A DNA stretch of 19,078 nucleotides from an uncultured Mycoplasmatota bacterium. Its GTDB lineage: Bacteria > Bacillota_I > Bacilli_A > Mycoplasmatales > Mycoplasmoidaceae. Both the position numbers and the translations under genes were made by a program. Location: contig CATEWF010000014.1 in the NCBI GenBank assembly GCA_949527715.1, positions 1 to 19,078 of the forward strand, read 5' to 3'. Below the pieces are notes generated by a model. That model had not been told where the DNA came from. It ran no database searches and worked only from the letters and a program-made list of their open reading frames with translations. This document shows positions 8,326 through 16,226 of the stretch, in pieces. Within the stretch, counting starts at the first letter, position 1, and each line of letters begins with the position of its first letter.

Positions 8326-9251
8326 TAGTTCATCCTCCTAATTGCTCTTAACTTAGCACTGCGTGCTCGGTTATTGTTAGCAATTTCATTTTCAGTTGGA
8401 ACAATAGGTTTACGAGTTAATAACTCATAATTAGTATTTGAATTCATTATTGGGACTTCTTTTGGAATATGAGTCACAATAATATCATTAAAAAATTGTT
8501 TCACAATTCTGTCTTCTAATGAATGGAAAGTAATGATTACCATTCTTCCATCTTTATTTAAGAATTCAACACTATCAGTTAACAATTGTTTTAAGTTATC
8601 TAATTCATGGTTAACTTCAATTCTTAAAGCCTGGAAGTATACACGTGCAGGATGTTTAGATTTAAATAAATCTTTTTTATTTACATTATTTTTAATAATG
8701 TCAACTAATTGACCTGTAGTTTCAATTGGTTTTAATTTTCTTTCATTAACAATCGCATTAACTACATTTCTAGGATTATTAACTTCACCATAAGTTCTGA
8801 ATACTCTAGTTAATTCCTTAGGTTCATAGTTATTAATAACCATATATGCATCTAATTGATCATTTTGATCCATTCTCATATCTAGTCTTGCATCAAAATG
8901 ATAACTAAATCCTCTGTTTGCATCATCGAACATTGGTGATGAAACTCCAAGATCAGCAATAATTCCATCAACTTTATTAATATCTAATGAATTTAAGACT
9001 GCTTTAATATCTTTAAAGTTACGGTTAACTAAAATAACATTTTTCTTATCTTTAAATTCATTAGATAAATATTTAAAAGCATCAGAATCCATATCTAAGC
9101 AAATAATTTTGCCTTCACTATTTAAGCAAGACAAAATTTTGTTTGTGTGACCACCCCTTCCGCAAGTGCAATCTACATAGATACCATTTGGTTTTATGTT
9201 TAGCATCTTGATTGCTTCATTTAGCAATACTGGATTGTGAAGATTATTCAT
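8325..9251 (-). CDS. rsmH: 16S rRNA m4C1402 methyltransferase RsmH (MraW)
   Basis: N4-methylates C1402 of 16S rRNA in the decoding centre. The 308-residue product begins with the family hallmark HNPVLLNEAI (5-14), then the AdoMet-binding YVDCTCGRGGHT (25-36), later IADLGVSSPMFD, RGFSYHFDARLDMRMD, and HSLEDRIVKQFF near the C-terminus, ending RARSAKLRAIRR. The start chosen is ATG 9251 because it follows GGAGGAA and opens with the conserved motif; longer starts are unlikely. It overlaps the mraZ 3' end by 8 nt and the ftsA-like start by 1 nt. Confidence 0.97.
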   Translation of the reverse strand: MNNLHNPVLLNEAIKMLNIKPNGIYVDCTCGRGGHTNKILSCLNSEGKIICLDMDSDAFKYLSNEFKDKKNVILVNRNFKDIKAVLNSLDINKVDGIIADLGVSSPMFDDANRGFSYHFDARLDMRMDQNDQLDAYMVINNYEPKELTRVFRTYGEVNNPRNVVNAIVNERKLKPIETTGQLVDIIKNNVNKKDLFKSKHPARVYFQALRIEVNHELDNLKQLLTDSVEFLNKDGRMVIITFHSLEDRIVKQFFNDIIVTHIPKEVPIMNSNTNYELLTRKPIVPTENEIANNNRARSAKLRAIRRMN

Positions 9252-9678
9252 TATCTTCCTCCAGTCTTTCAGCAATTGCTTCGTAAGTTTTATCTGTTTC
9301 GGATTTAAACTTGTTGTAAGTTTGTTCATCTCAGATTTCGATCTTATTACCAATTCCGATAACAACTACAGATGAACTAATATTTGCTTCTTTTAACAAA
9401 TTAGCAGGAATCAAGATTCTTCTAGCTTTATCTAATTCAACGTTTGCAGCATTTGCTAACAATTGTCTAATGACAATTCTTGAATCTTTTTTAGTTTGAG
9501 TTAAGTTCATTAATTTGTTAGCATATGCTTCAAAACTGTTTGAACTTCTTATTTCAAGACAACCATCAAAACCTTTTGAAATAACAATTTCATTTCCTAG
9601 GGAACTTGCAAATTTAGCAGGCATTGATAGTCTGTTTTTTGCATCTATATTATGGAAATAAGTTCCTAGAAATATCAT
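9244..9678 (-). CDS. mraZ: Transcriptional regulator MraZ
   Basis: AbrB-fold DNA-binding regulator of the division cluster. The 144-residue product starts MIFLGTYFHNIDAKNRLSMP, closely matching the family N-terminus, and has a second copy of the domain (ELDKARRILIPANLL). A TGA near 9331 is Trp. ATG 9678 is chosen because the family starts here; an upstream in-frame ATG at 9720 lies inside the -10 box. The gene overlaps rsmH by 8 nt. Three AAAGTG(T/G) boxes right before it are the known type of MraZ target, so it probably controls its own operon. Confidence 0.96.
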
Positions 9679-9682
9679 TTTT

Positions 9683-9709
9683 CCACTTTCTCCCACTTTG
9701 TAACACTTT
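9683..9709 (-). promoter_or_regulatory. Three MraZ-type boxes, 10-bp spacing
   Basis: On the minus strand AAAGTGT (9703-9709), AAAGTGG (9693-9699) and AAAGTGG (9683-9689) repeat with an exact 10-bp period, one helical turn. This matches the AAAGTG(T/G) repeats reported as MraZ operators in Mollicutes. They lie between the -10 box and the mraZ ATG. Confidence 0.82.
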
Positions 9710-9711
9710 TT

Positions 9712-9717
9712 ATTATA
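9712..9717 (-). promoter_or_regulatory. -10 box of the mraZ operon
   Basis: A perfect TATAAT on the minus strand, directly upstream of the first MraZ box. No good -35 is seen. The start of transcription would fall at about 9703-9706, so bound MraZ would overlap the start region. Confidence 0.7.
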
Positions 9718-9790
9718 CATAAAAAGAGATAAAATGCAAAAAAATTTAAAAAATATTTTTTTAATATGCTTTTTTGCTCATAAAACCTGA

Positions 9791-9820
9791 TAAAAAAATA
9801 ATCTAGCTTGTGCTAGATTA
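9791..9820 (-). terminator. Terminator of the 49-residue protein gene
   Basis: TAATCTAGC and GCTAGATTA form a 9-bp stem with a 4-nt loop; on the minus strand it is followed by seven T. It lies 5 nt after the stop codon and insulates the gene from the mraZ operon. Confidence 0.88.
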
Positions 9821-9824
9821 CTAT

Positions 9825-9974
9825 TTATTTTTTATTTTCCAATTCTTCAAAAGAGATACAAACCCCTTCACCATCACAACATTTTGTGTTCTTACTTCTA
9901 GGATCTTTGTCTAAATCCTTAATGAACTTCTCTAACTGTTCTTGAGTTATTTCTTTAGATTTTTTCTTACTCAT
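9825..9974 (-). CDS. Small 49-residue protein with Cys cluster, unknown function
   Basis: ATG 9974 is preceded by GAGG with a 7-nt spacer, and the ORF ends at TAA 9825-9827 shortly before a strong terminator. The product has a Lys-rich start (MSKKKSKEIT), a helix-like acidic middle and a C-terminal segment TKCCDGEGVCISFEEL with Cys-Cys-x5-Cys. I do not recognise it. The cysteines might bind metal or carry a redox function; there is no signal peptide. It is transcribed away from recA. The start, ribosome site and private terminator make it a real gene although it is short. Confidence 0.7.
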   Translation of the reverse strand: MSKKKSKEITQEQLEKFIKDLDKDPRSKNTKCCDGEGVCISFEELENKK

Positions 9975-10216
9975 AACTTTACCTCATTATTATATTTAAT
10001 ATTTTTCTAAAATATTTCCCTCATTTATTTCAAGATTTTTTTATATTTTAAGACAAATATTTTATAAGATAATTCCAAGTTTAAACACTTGCTTTATATA
10101 TTAATATAATTAAGAATAAATAAAAATTTCTTGTTAATTCATTTATGAAAAAAAATAATTCAAGTAAAAAAAACAAATCTCCAAGAAATAGTATTAATGT
10201 AAGGAGAAAAAATAAA
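9975..10216. other. Divergent intergenic region between the 49-residue gene and recA
   Basis: Very AT-rich. It holds a minus-strand TATAAT at 9989-9994, which is too close to the ribosome site of the small gene to be certain, and a plus-strand TATAAT at 10105-10110 for recA. An in-frame ATG at 10145 would add 24 basic residues to RecA but has no ribosome-binding site. No SOS-type palindromic operator is seen. Confidence 0.5.
10105..10110 (+). promoter_or_regulatory. Candidate -10 box of recA
   Basis: TATAAT within an AT-rich stretch, with no convincing -35 at the usual distance. It predicts a 5' leader of about 100 nt before the ATG at 10217. Confidence 0.5.
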
Positions 10217-11215
10217 ATGAACGAACAAGAAATTTTTGATGAAGCTATTAAACAAATCCAAGAACAATTTGGAAAAGGTTCAATAGCAAAATTAATCAAT
10301 GAAGGAAATAACGTAAACATTATTCCTTCTGGTAGTCTACAATTAGACAAAGCATTAGGTATTGGAGGATATCCAAAAGGAAGAATTATTGAAATATATG
10401 GTAATGAATCTTCTGGTAAATCTACATTAGCACTTCAAGCTGTGGCTTCTTGCCAAAAAATGAATGGTAAGTGTGCTTATATTGATGTAGAACATTCATT
10501 AGATGCAAAATATTGTGAAGCGAATGGTATTGATTTATCAAAACTTTTATTAGCTCAGCCAGATTCTGGAGAACAAGCTTTTGCATTAATAGAAGCGTTA
10601 GTTAAGACCGGAATGATTGATTTAATTATTGTTGATTCTGTTGCTGCACTTGTGCCTCAAGCTGAAATTGATGGAGAAATTCAAGATCAAACTATTGGAT
10701 TACATGCAAGACTAATGTCAAAAGGTTTAAGAATAATAGAAAATCTACTAGCAAAATATGACACTACAATTATTTTTATTAACCAAATAAGAGAAAAAAT
10801 TGGTGTTATGTATGGAAATAATGAAACCACCACAGGTGGACGTGCTTTAAGATTTTATTCATCTATTAGAATGGAATTAAAACGTGTAGAGTTAATTAAG
10901 CGCGGCACTGAATGTGTTGGTATAAAAAGTTGTGCTAAAATTGTTAAAAATAAATTAGCTGCCCCTTTATGTAAAGCATACATTGATATTTATTTCAATG
11001 AAGGTATTGATCACACCATGGAAATTATTGACTTTGCTCTTGAGAACGGAATCATTGAAAAACGTGGTGCATGATACTACTTTAATGAAAAAAAGATCGG
11101 TCAAGGTAAAGAGGCCACAAAACAATTTTTATTAAATAACATCGATTTGTTTGATGAAATCAAACAAGCAAGTTTAAATTCTCAACCAAAACAAAAAGAA
11201 AATAAAAAAGCATAA
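10217..11215 (+). CDS. recA: Recombinase RecA
   Basis: ATP-dependent strand-exchange protein for homologous recombination and repair. The 332-residue product has QFGKGSI near the start, Walker A GNESSGKST at 62-70, DVEHSLDAKYC, Walker B LIIVDSVAAL, loop L1 (DGEIQDQTIGLHARLMSKGLR region) and loop L2 EKIGVMYGNNETTTGGRAL. A TGA near 11072 is Trp. The start is ATG 10217 because AAGGAG lies 10 nt upstream and the protein then begins like other RecA proteins (MNEQEIFDEAIKQI). The C-terminus is short, without the strongly acidic tail of E. coli RecA. It is followed directly by the coiled-coil gene. Confidence 0.98.
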
Positions 11216-11227
11216 TTTTGTGCTTTT
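11206..11227 (+). terminator. Weak hairpin at the recA stop
   Basis: AAAAGCA (11206-11212) pairs with TGCTTTT (11221-11227) around an 8-nt loop that starts with the recA stop codon. There is no further T-run, and a TATAAT begins at the last base of the stem. It may act as a weak terminator. Confidence 0.35.
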
Positions 11228-11232
11228 ATAAT
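11227..11232 (+). promoter_or_regulatory. -10 box of the coiled-coil repeat gene, leaderless start
   Basis: A perfect TATAAT ends 8 nt before the ATG at 11241, so transcription would begin at or next to the start codon. No ribosome-binding site is present, consistent with a leaderless mRNA. Confidence 0.6.
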
Positions 11233-11240
11233 TATTAATA

Positions 11241-11900
11241 ATGGAAGACATTAATACTTGGTGAAATAAACAACTAGTTAATTCTGGTAAACCTAAAATT
11301 GTTGAGCTAACAGACAAAGAAGGAAATGCCAACCTTTTTATCCAACAAGAAAAACGTTTTAAGGATAAAACAATCATCTTACAAAAAGATGAAAAACCAG
11401 AATGGTTTAAAAAGCATTGTGAAGACAATGATAGACAATTTGAAATAATTTACGAAGAACTAAAGAAAATAAAAATAGAAGAACCAGAATGGTTTAAAAA
11501 GCATTGTGAAGACAATGATAGACAATTTGAATTAATAGTCAAGAGGTTAGAAAAACTTGAAACAACCGAGCCAGAATGATTCAAGAAACATTGTGAAGAT
11601 AATGATAAGCAATTTGAATTAATAGTCAAGAGGTTAGAAAAACTTGAAACAACTGAACCAGAATGATTCAAGAAACATTGTGAGGATAATGACAGGCAGT
11701 TTGAGCAAATAAACAAACAATTTGAACAAATTAATGAAAGATTAACTAAATTAGAAAACCTAGTAATCAAAGGTTTTGAGTTAATTAACATAAGAATTGA
11801 TAAATTAGAAAGTAGAGTCGATAATTTAGAATCAATGATAAAATATGTTGCTAAAAAAGCAAACGTTGATTTAACCGAATGAAATAGTACAAGAGAATAA
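11241..11900 (+). CDS. Coiled-coil protein with four 29-residue tandem repeats
   Basis: A 219-residue cytoplasmic-looking protein, without signal peptide. After about 50 N-terminal residues (starting MEDINTWWNKQLV) come four tandem repeats of 29 residues, each opening with PEWFKKHCEDND(R/K)QFE and continuing with a heptad-like RLEKLETT part. The C-terminus (FELINIRIDKLESRVDNLESM) is a classic coiled coil. I do not recognise the family by name; mycoplasmas carry several lineage-specific coiled-coil repeat proteins. Repeats 1 and 2 use TGG for the conserved Trp, repeats 3 and 4 use TGA. The ATG lies 8 nt after a TATAAT with no ribosome site. The gene converges on the HAD gene, with 4 nt between the two stop codons. 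Function is unknown; oligomerisation through the coiled coil is likely. Confidence 0.88.
11397..11744 (+). repeat. Tandem array of four 87-bp repeats
   Basis: Repeat starts at 11397, 11484, 11571 and 11658, exactly 87 bp apart and thus frame-preserving. Copies 2 to 4 are almost identical over long stretches, with scattered synonymous changes; copy 1 differs in its second half. Changes in copy number would lengthen or shorten the protein without breaking it. Confidence 0.93.
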
Positions 11901-11904
11901 TAAA

Positions 11905-12858
11905 TTATTTCTCTTCTTGCTCCTGTAAATCTTTTAAATTAAATGTTTTTTCATTTGAATTATTAATTAGAGCATTAGGATTCATGAAAACATTTTTCTT
12001 TCGATTAGAAGATTTAACGCTATTTTTAAGAGAAATAGACAATTCATTTAATATAGCATCATATGAAACTGTATATATTGAATTGCTAAAATTTTTAGCC
12101 TCGTAGTAGGCAGAGACAGAAATTAAATGATTTTTAAAACCATTGTAACAATCTATATCTATACTGTTAATTCCATAATAATAAACGTCTTGAAAATTGG
12201 AAATCTTCTTAGATTCCATGATTTTTAAAACAGCATTATATTTGTTTACATCTTTGTGTGAAATTGCAAAACAAGATTCTGATAATTTTGAAATGTTTAC
12301 ATTTCAATCAGATGAAACATTAGAAAAATTATTAAATTTTTGATTAAATTCTAAAGTGTTTTTTTGAAAACATAAAAAACTATAAACACTATTTTTTTCT
12401 AATATTTCTTTAAACTTGTTATACGCACTAATGATGTTGCAGTTTATGTAATGCATTTTTGAAAAAATATATTCATTCATTGGATCAAATGAATAAATGA
12501 ATTCATTATTTGCAATCGATATCAATTGCAAAAAATCACTCATCATCAAACAATGAGATATTCCTAAAATGTCATTTCTTTCAATGTGTTTTTCATAAAT
12601 GATTTTTTTTGTGGAAATGTTATAAATTCTTGCACCACAATCACTAACAATATAGCCAAGATTAATCTTGGCATCATTAATAATTTTTTTTAGAACTTTT
12701 AGACTACTATGAGAAACGATTACAAAGTATTGGTATAATGAAATATTTTTCATTATACGGGAAAGTTTCCCCATAATAAACTCCTTGGTAATGTCGTCAT
12801 TACCAGGGTTTAAATCAAATACATATATTTTTGTGAAACGTTCTTCTTGTTTATGCAT
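11905..12858 (-). CDS. HAD-superfamily (Cof-like) protein with degenerate active site
   Basis: A 317-residue protein with the layout of Cof-type HAD hydrolases: motif I region VFDLN at 13-17, motif II-like VSHSS at 48-52, SDCGARIYN at 72-80 (compare the NGA segment of Cof proteins), a long cap region, and a motif IV-like YGINSIDIDCYNG near the C-terminus. In active enzymes motif I is DxDGT and motif IV GDxxND. Here the nucleophile D15 remains, but the second Asp is Asn17 and the first Asp of motif IV is Ile. Phosphatase activity is therefore doubtful. The ATG overlaps the thrS stop (TAATG), so it is translated together with thrS. One TGA at 12304 is Trp. Confidence 0.72.
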
Positions 12859-14591
12859 TAATTCTTTGCTTTAATTCTATTTTTTAATATTTTTATAAAT
12901 GCAGGAAGTTTGATATTATTAGATTCTTGTTTACCGTATTCACGGTAAGAAATAGTTTTATTTTCAACTTCATTGTCACCGATAACAATCTGGTATGGGA
13001 TCTTGTGAGTTTGCGCATAGAAAATTTTCTTTGATAATCTTTCATCAGAATTATCAACATAAACACGGATACCATGTTTTCTTAAAGCTAGAGCGATTTT
13101 TTCACCATATTTTTTGTGTTTGTTATTATCAACTAAGATAATATCAACTTGATTTGGAGATAATCATAAAGGTAGAATACCTTTAGTTTGTTCTAATAGA
13201 ACTGAAATTCATCTTTCAAGAGTACCAATTGTTCCTAAGTGAATCATAATTGGTTGTTTAATTTGTCCATCAGAATCTTTATATTGAAGTTTGAATCTTT
13301 CAGGTAATAAGAAATCTAATTGGATAGTTGAAACAGTAATGATCTTACCCAAGTTTGTTTTAACTTGGAAGTCAATCTTTGGACCATAAAAAGCAGCTTC
13401 ACCTACAACTTCACGATAATCTACTTTTAATGTTTTAAGAGCAGAACGCAATTGTTTTTCTGCATCTTTTCACATTTTTGGATTATCAAAGAATTTTTCT
13501 TTATTCTTTGGATCATGTAATGATAAATCAATTGCATGAATTGCAATACCAAATGTTGCATACATTTCTTTAATAATTTTGTAGCAATTCTTAATTTCGG
13601 CTTTAACTTGATCAGGACTACATATAGTGTGAGTATCGATTAATTGTAATTGTCTTACTCTTTCAAGACCGATTAATCCACCAGATGCTTCATATCTATG
13701 AAGCACTGCTAATTCACCAATTCTATATGGTAAATCACGATAAGATTTTGGTGAAGATTTATAAACTGTTAAATGGTGTGGACAAGTCATTGGACGTAAA
13801 ACTAAAGTTTCGTTATCAATTTCCACCGGTGAGAACATATTTTCACGGTAGTGATCTCAGTGTCCTGAAGTTTCATATAATCTCTTTGATCCTAAAACTG
13901 GTGTTGAAACAATGTGATAATTGTTAAATCTTAAAGTCTTTAAAACGTAAGATTCAATTTCATATTTAATAGCTTCACCGTTTGGTAACCAAATCGGTAA
14001 TCCCTGACCGATGATATCGTCAAATGTAAAGATTTCTAAATCTTTACCAATCTTTCTATGGTCACGTTCAGCATGTTCAGCTAATTGCTTTTTAAATTCT
14101 TCTAAAGCATTTGATGATTCGAAAGCCATACCATGAATCATCAATAATTGTTCGTTTTCAGAAGAACCTTTTCAATAATAACCTGAAACATTGACTAAAT
14201 CAATTGCTTTAATACTAGATAGTTTTTCAATTTTTAAGTTTTCACATAGGTCAATGAAGTCGCTTCCAAATTTACATACTGAAATTGAATCTTCTTTAGA
14301 ATCGTTAATCAATTCACATTTGTATTTATCATTAGCAATTACTTTTAATAATTCGTCTTTACTCATTGATTCATACTTAATTGCATAAGCACGATCAATA
14401 TTTTTTTGCATTTGTTTTTTAATTTTATTGAAGTCATTTGCCCCAATGTTTTTTTCATTGAATTTAAAGCTGTAAGCAAAACCATCTTCGTTTATTTTAG
14501 ATTCACCCAATAATGCATCTGGGTATAAATCTTTAATAGATTTAGCTAATAAAAGACTAGCTAATTTATTTAAATTTTTATTTATTTCCAT
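12858..14591 (-). CDS. thrS: Threonyl-tRNA synthetase lacking editing residues
   Basis: Attaches threonine to tRNA-Thr. The 577-residue product, read through several Trp TGA codons, has class II motif 2 (LRPMTCPHH ... HRYEASGGLIGLERVR), motif 3 (GTLERWISVLLEQ) and an anticodon-binding domain (PLWLSPNQVDIILVD). The Cys, His and His of the catalytic zinc site are all visible (PMTCPHH, DTHTI, MIHLG). The N-terminal TGS domain is absent. The editing domain is kept as a fold but its residues are gone: the HxxxH pair aligns to L13 and K17, and the C-x3-H site has C116 but Lys120 in place of His. Loss of ThrRS editing has been described in mycoplasmas. ATG 14591 follows AAGGAG. It is co-transcribed with the upstream OB-fold genes and overlaps the HAD gene by 1 nt. 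Confidence 0.97.
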
Positions 14592-14616
14592 AATATTTCT
14601 CCTTAATTTTTTTTAA

Positions 14617-14901
14617 TTAAGCAATTATTTCCATTTTAGTGGCATTAATCATCTGCTTATAAATGTTAAACTTTCTAACTTTGAATATCGTGACAAAACC
14701 TTCAAAAACAACGTTTATATTTAACGTTAGTTTTTCAATAATTTCTTTGTTTTCTGGTGAAATAACTATTTCAAACAAACGTTGATGTTCTTCTCCGTTG
14801 TAAGTTACCATTTGTTTTAACATTACAAAATAAGTACCATGTTCACTATGTCTAATTTCGTTAATAGTTCCAGATATTTTGACTTGATTAATATTTTCCA
14901 T
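14617..14901 (-). CDS. Second OB-fold (SSB-like) protein
   Basis: A 94-residue protein with the beta-strand pattern of a single-stranded-DNA-binding OB fold: VKISGTINEIRHSEHGTYF, then FEIVIS, then VVFEGFVTIFKVRKF. It has no C-terminal acidic tail. The ATG lies 5 nt after the stop of the first SSB-like gene (TAATAAATATG) and the gene ends 25 nt before thrS. The tandem arrangement suggests paralogues or partners. Nucleic-acid binding is an inference from the fold; the partner process is unknown. Confidence 0.65.
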   Translation of the reverse strand: MENINQVKISGTINEIRHSEHGTYFVMLKQMVTYNGEEHQRLFEIVISPENKEIIEKLTLNINVVFEGFVTIFKVRKFNIYKQMINATKMEIIA

Positions 14902-14906
14902 ATTTA

Positions 14907-15233
14907 TTATTTTTGTTCAGTTTTAGGTTGTTCAATAGCACTAGAGCTATCTAAAATCTTTTCAATTAAGATTGTTGTCTTTCATTCATTACTTTTTTTT
15001 GAATGATACGTACGAAGTCTACCTTCAACAGTAATATGAATGTTTGGATTCTCTTCAACTAATTTTGCTAATTGATTAGCTAAAGGTTTGTTCGCATACA
15101 ATGAAAAGTGGTCGCTTCATGAAAATTTACCAAATTTTCTTTCCTGTTTCAAAGTAATAAAGAAACCATTTTGAGCGGTTTTACCTCAAGTGCTTCTAAC
15201 AACATCGCCTTCAATTAGTACTTTATTAATCAT
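14907..15233 (-). CDS. Single-strand DNA-binding-like OB-fold protein
   Basis: A 108-residue protein too short to be a standard SSB but with its pattern: MINKVLIEGDVVRS, FFITLKQER, FSWSDHFSLYANKPLANQLAKLV, IHITVEGRLRTY and WKTTILIEKI. Three TGA codons are Trp. The C-terminus ends SSAIEQPKTEQK and lacks the DDxPF tip that SSB uses to recruit partners, so it may not be the main replicative SSB, which in relatives sits with rpsF/rpsR. As I recall, an SSB-like gene also adjoins thrS in M. pneumoniae. It is the first gene of the operon with the second OB protein, thrS and the HAD protein. A TATAAT lies about 24 nt upstream; there is no clear ribosome site. Confidence 0.75.
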
Positions 15234-15256
15234 AATTATTTAATATTAATGAAATA

Positions 15257-15262
15257 ATTATA
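15257..15262 (-). promoter_or_regulatory. -10 box of the SSB-like/thrS operon
   Basis: TATAAT on the minus strand, 23 nt before the ATG at 15233, predicting a leader of roughly 15-18 nt. It is only 19 bp from the degV -10 box on the other strand, so the two divergent promoters share their upstream DNA. Confidence 0.6.
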
Positions 15263-15281
15263 TACTAAGTCTAATTACATA

Positions 15282-15287
15282 TATAAT
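15282..15287 (+). promoter_or_regulatory. -10 box of degV, leaderless start
   Basis: TATAAT ends 6 nt before the ATG at 15294, so the transcript would start at the start codon. No ribosome-binding site is present. Confidence 0.62.
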
Positions 15288-15293
15288 TTTTGT

Positions 15294-16193
15294 ATGCAAA
15301 AGAAAGTTAAAATCTTGATAGACTCATCAAGTACATTCGATAAAAAATTTCTTGATAAAAATAATATTTCTGTTATCCCTTTATCTCTTTCAGATAATGC
15401 CAATAAAGTATATACAGATGACGGAATTTCAATTAATCCAGAAATTTTGTTCGATGAAATTCAAAAAGGAAATAAATTTAAAACAAGTTGTACTCCATTA
15501 GGACAATTAATGATGGCTATTGAAGATGCACTTGAAGATAATGATATTGTTTTTTTTATTCCTATTTCTCACGGATTATCAAGTCAATATAATCAAGCGA
15601 AAATTTTAGAAGAAGATTATCCAGGAAGATTCTTTGTAATTAACTCAACTTCAGCTGCATATGCAAATGAATATGTGTGTACTAAATTACTTGACTTAGT
15701 AAAAAAATTAGATGATCCAAAAGAAATTGTAAGTAAGTGTGAACAATTATATTTAAATACAGATACTTATTTTTCTTGCGAAGATGTTTCAGACTTATTG
15801 AAAGGTGGAAGAGTAACGCAAGGAATTATTAAAGTAGTTAAGTTGTTAAAACTTAAACCAATCATTTTATTAGATGTAAAAAATCAAAAAGCAGGAATGA
15901 GTAGAAACTATAGAGATAACACTAATAAAATGATTAAATTAATCAATGAAGATTATGAAAATAAGTTGAAATCTTCTGATATTGAATCAATTGCTATTTA
16001 TTACAGTGGATATGAAGATGAAAAGAAAAACTTTTTATTAGATTCATTTTCAAAAGCTTTTGAATTTCTAAAAGAAAAAATTGTTATTCGTTGAGTTCCT
16101 ACAGTTGTGTTAGCCCACACAAGAAAAGGAGCTTACGGAATTACAATTTGTACAAAAAACCCACACAAATTAAGAGAAATCAAAGTTGACTAA
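15294..16193 (+). CDS. degV: DegV-family fatty-acid-binding protein
   Basis: DegV (FakB-like) proteins bind a fatty acid and, with a FakA kinase, present it for phosphorylation in phospholipid synthesis. The 299-residue product has the family start KVKILIDSSSTF, the TSCTPLGQ motif, ISHGLSSQYNQA with the Ser that contacts the carboxylate, and SDLLKGGRV. A TGA near 16092 is Trp and the real C-terminus follows it. A mycoplasma that takes up host lipids would need such a carrier. It is transcribed divergently from the SSB-like/thrS operon, and the terminator hairpin contains its stop codon. Which FakB role applies here, and which fatty acid, is not visible. Confidence 0.92.
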
Positions 16194-16207
16194 TGTCAAC
16201 TTTTTTT
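16182..16207 (+). terminator. degV terminator overlapping the stop codon
   Basis: AAAGTTGAC (16182-16190) pairs with GTCAACTTT (16195-16203); the 4-nt loop TAAT starts with the TAA stop. The right arm runs into a T-run. The last three codons of degV thus form the left arm. Confidence 0.85.
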
Positions 16208-16211
16208 ATTG

Positions 16212-16217
16212 TAAAAT
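16212..16217 (+). promoter_or_regulatory. Candidate -10 box of the MBL-fold hydrolase gene
   Basis: TAAAAT ends 9 nt before the ATG at 16227, a few bases after the degV terminator. As with degV this predicts a leaderless or near-leaderless mRNA; no ribosome site is seen. Confidence 0.45.
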
Positions 16218-16226
16218 ATAGATATT

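Noticed and set aside
9325..9365. Extended RsmH start upstream of 9251
   Set aside because: The region encodes MraZ in another frame; ATG 9251 has GGAGGAA and the conserved family start.
9787..9828. Hairpin at 9799-9820 considered as an operator of mraZ
   Set aside because: The T-run on the minus strand and its position just after a stop codon explain it as the terminator of the small gene.
10145..10216. Longer RecA start adding 24 basic residues
   Set aside because: No ribosome-binding site at 10145, whereas ATG 10217 has AAGGAG and gives a normal RecA N-terminus.
11174..11791. Minus-strand Ser/Cys-rich repeat ORFs opposite the recA end and coiled-coil gene
   Set aside because: They are the reverse reading of the recA 3' end and of the plus-strand tandem repeats; no start signals, and the plus-strand gene has coherent family-like sequence.
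12893..13075. 60-residue minus-strand ORF at the 3' end of thrS
   Set aside because: It lies in another frame within the ThrRS anticodon-binding domain, whose true frame is continuous to the stop at 12858.
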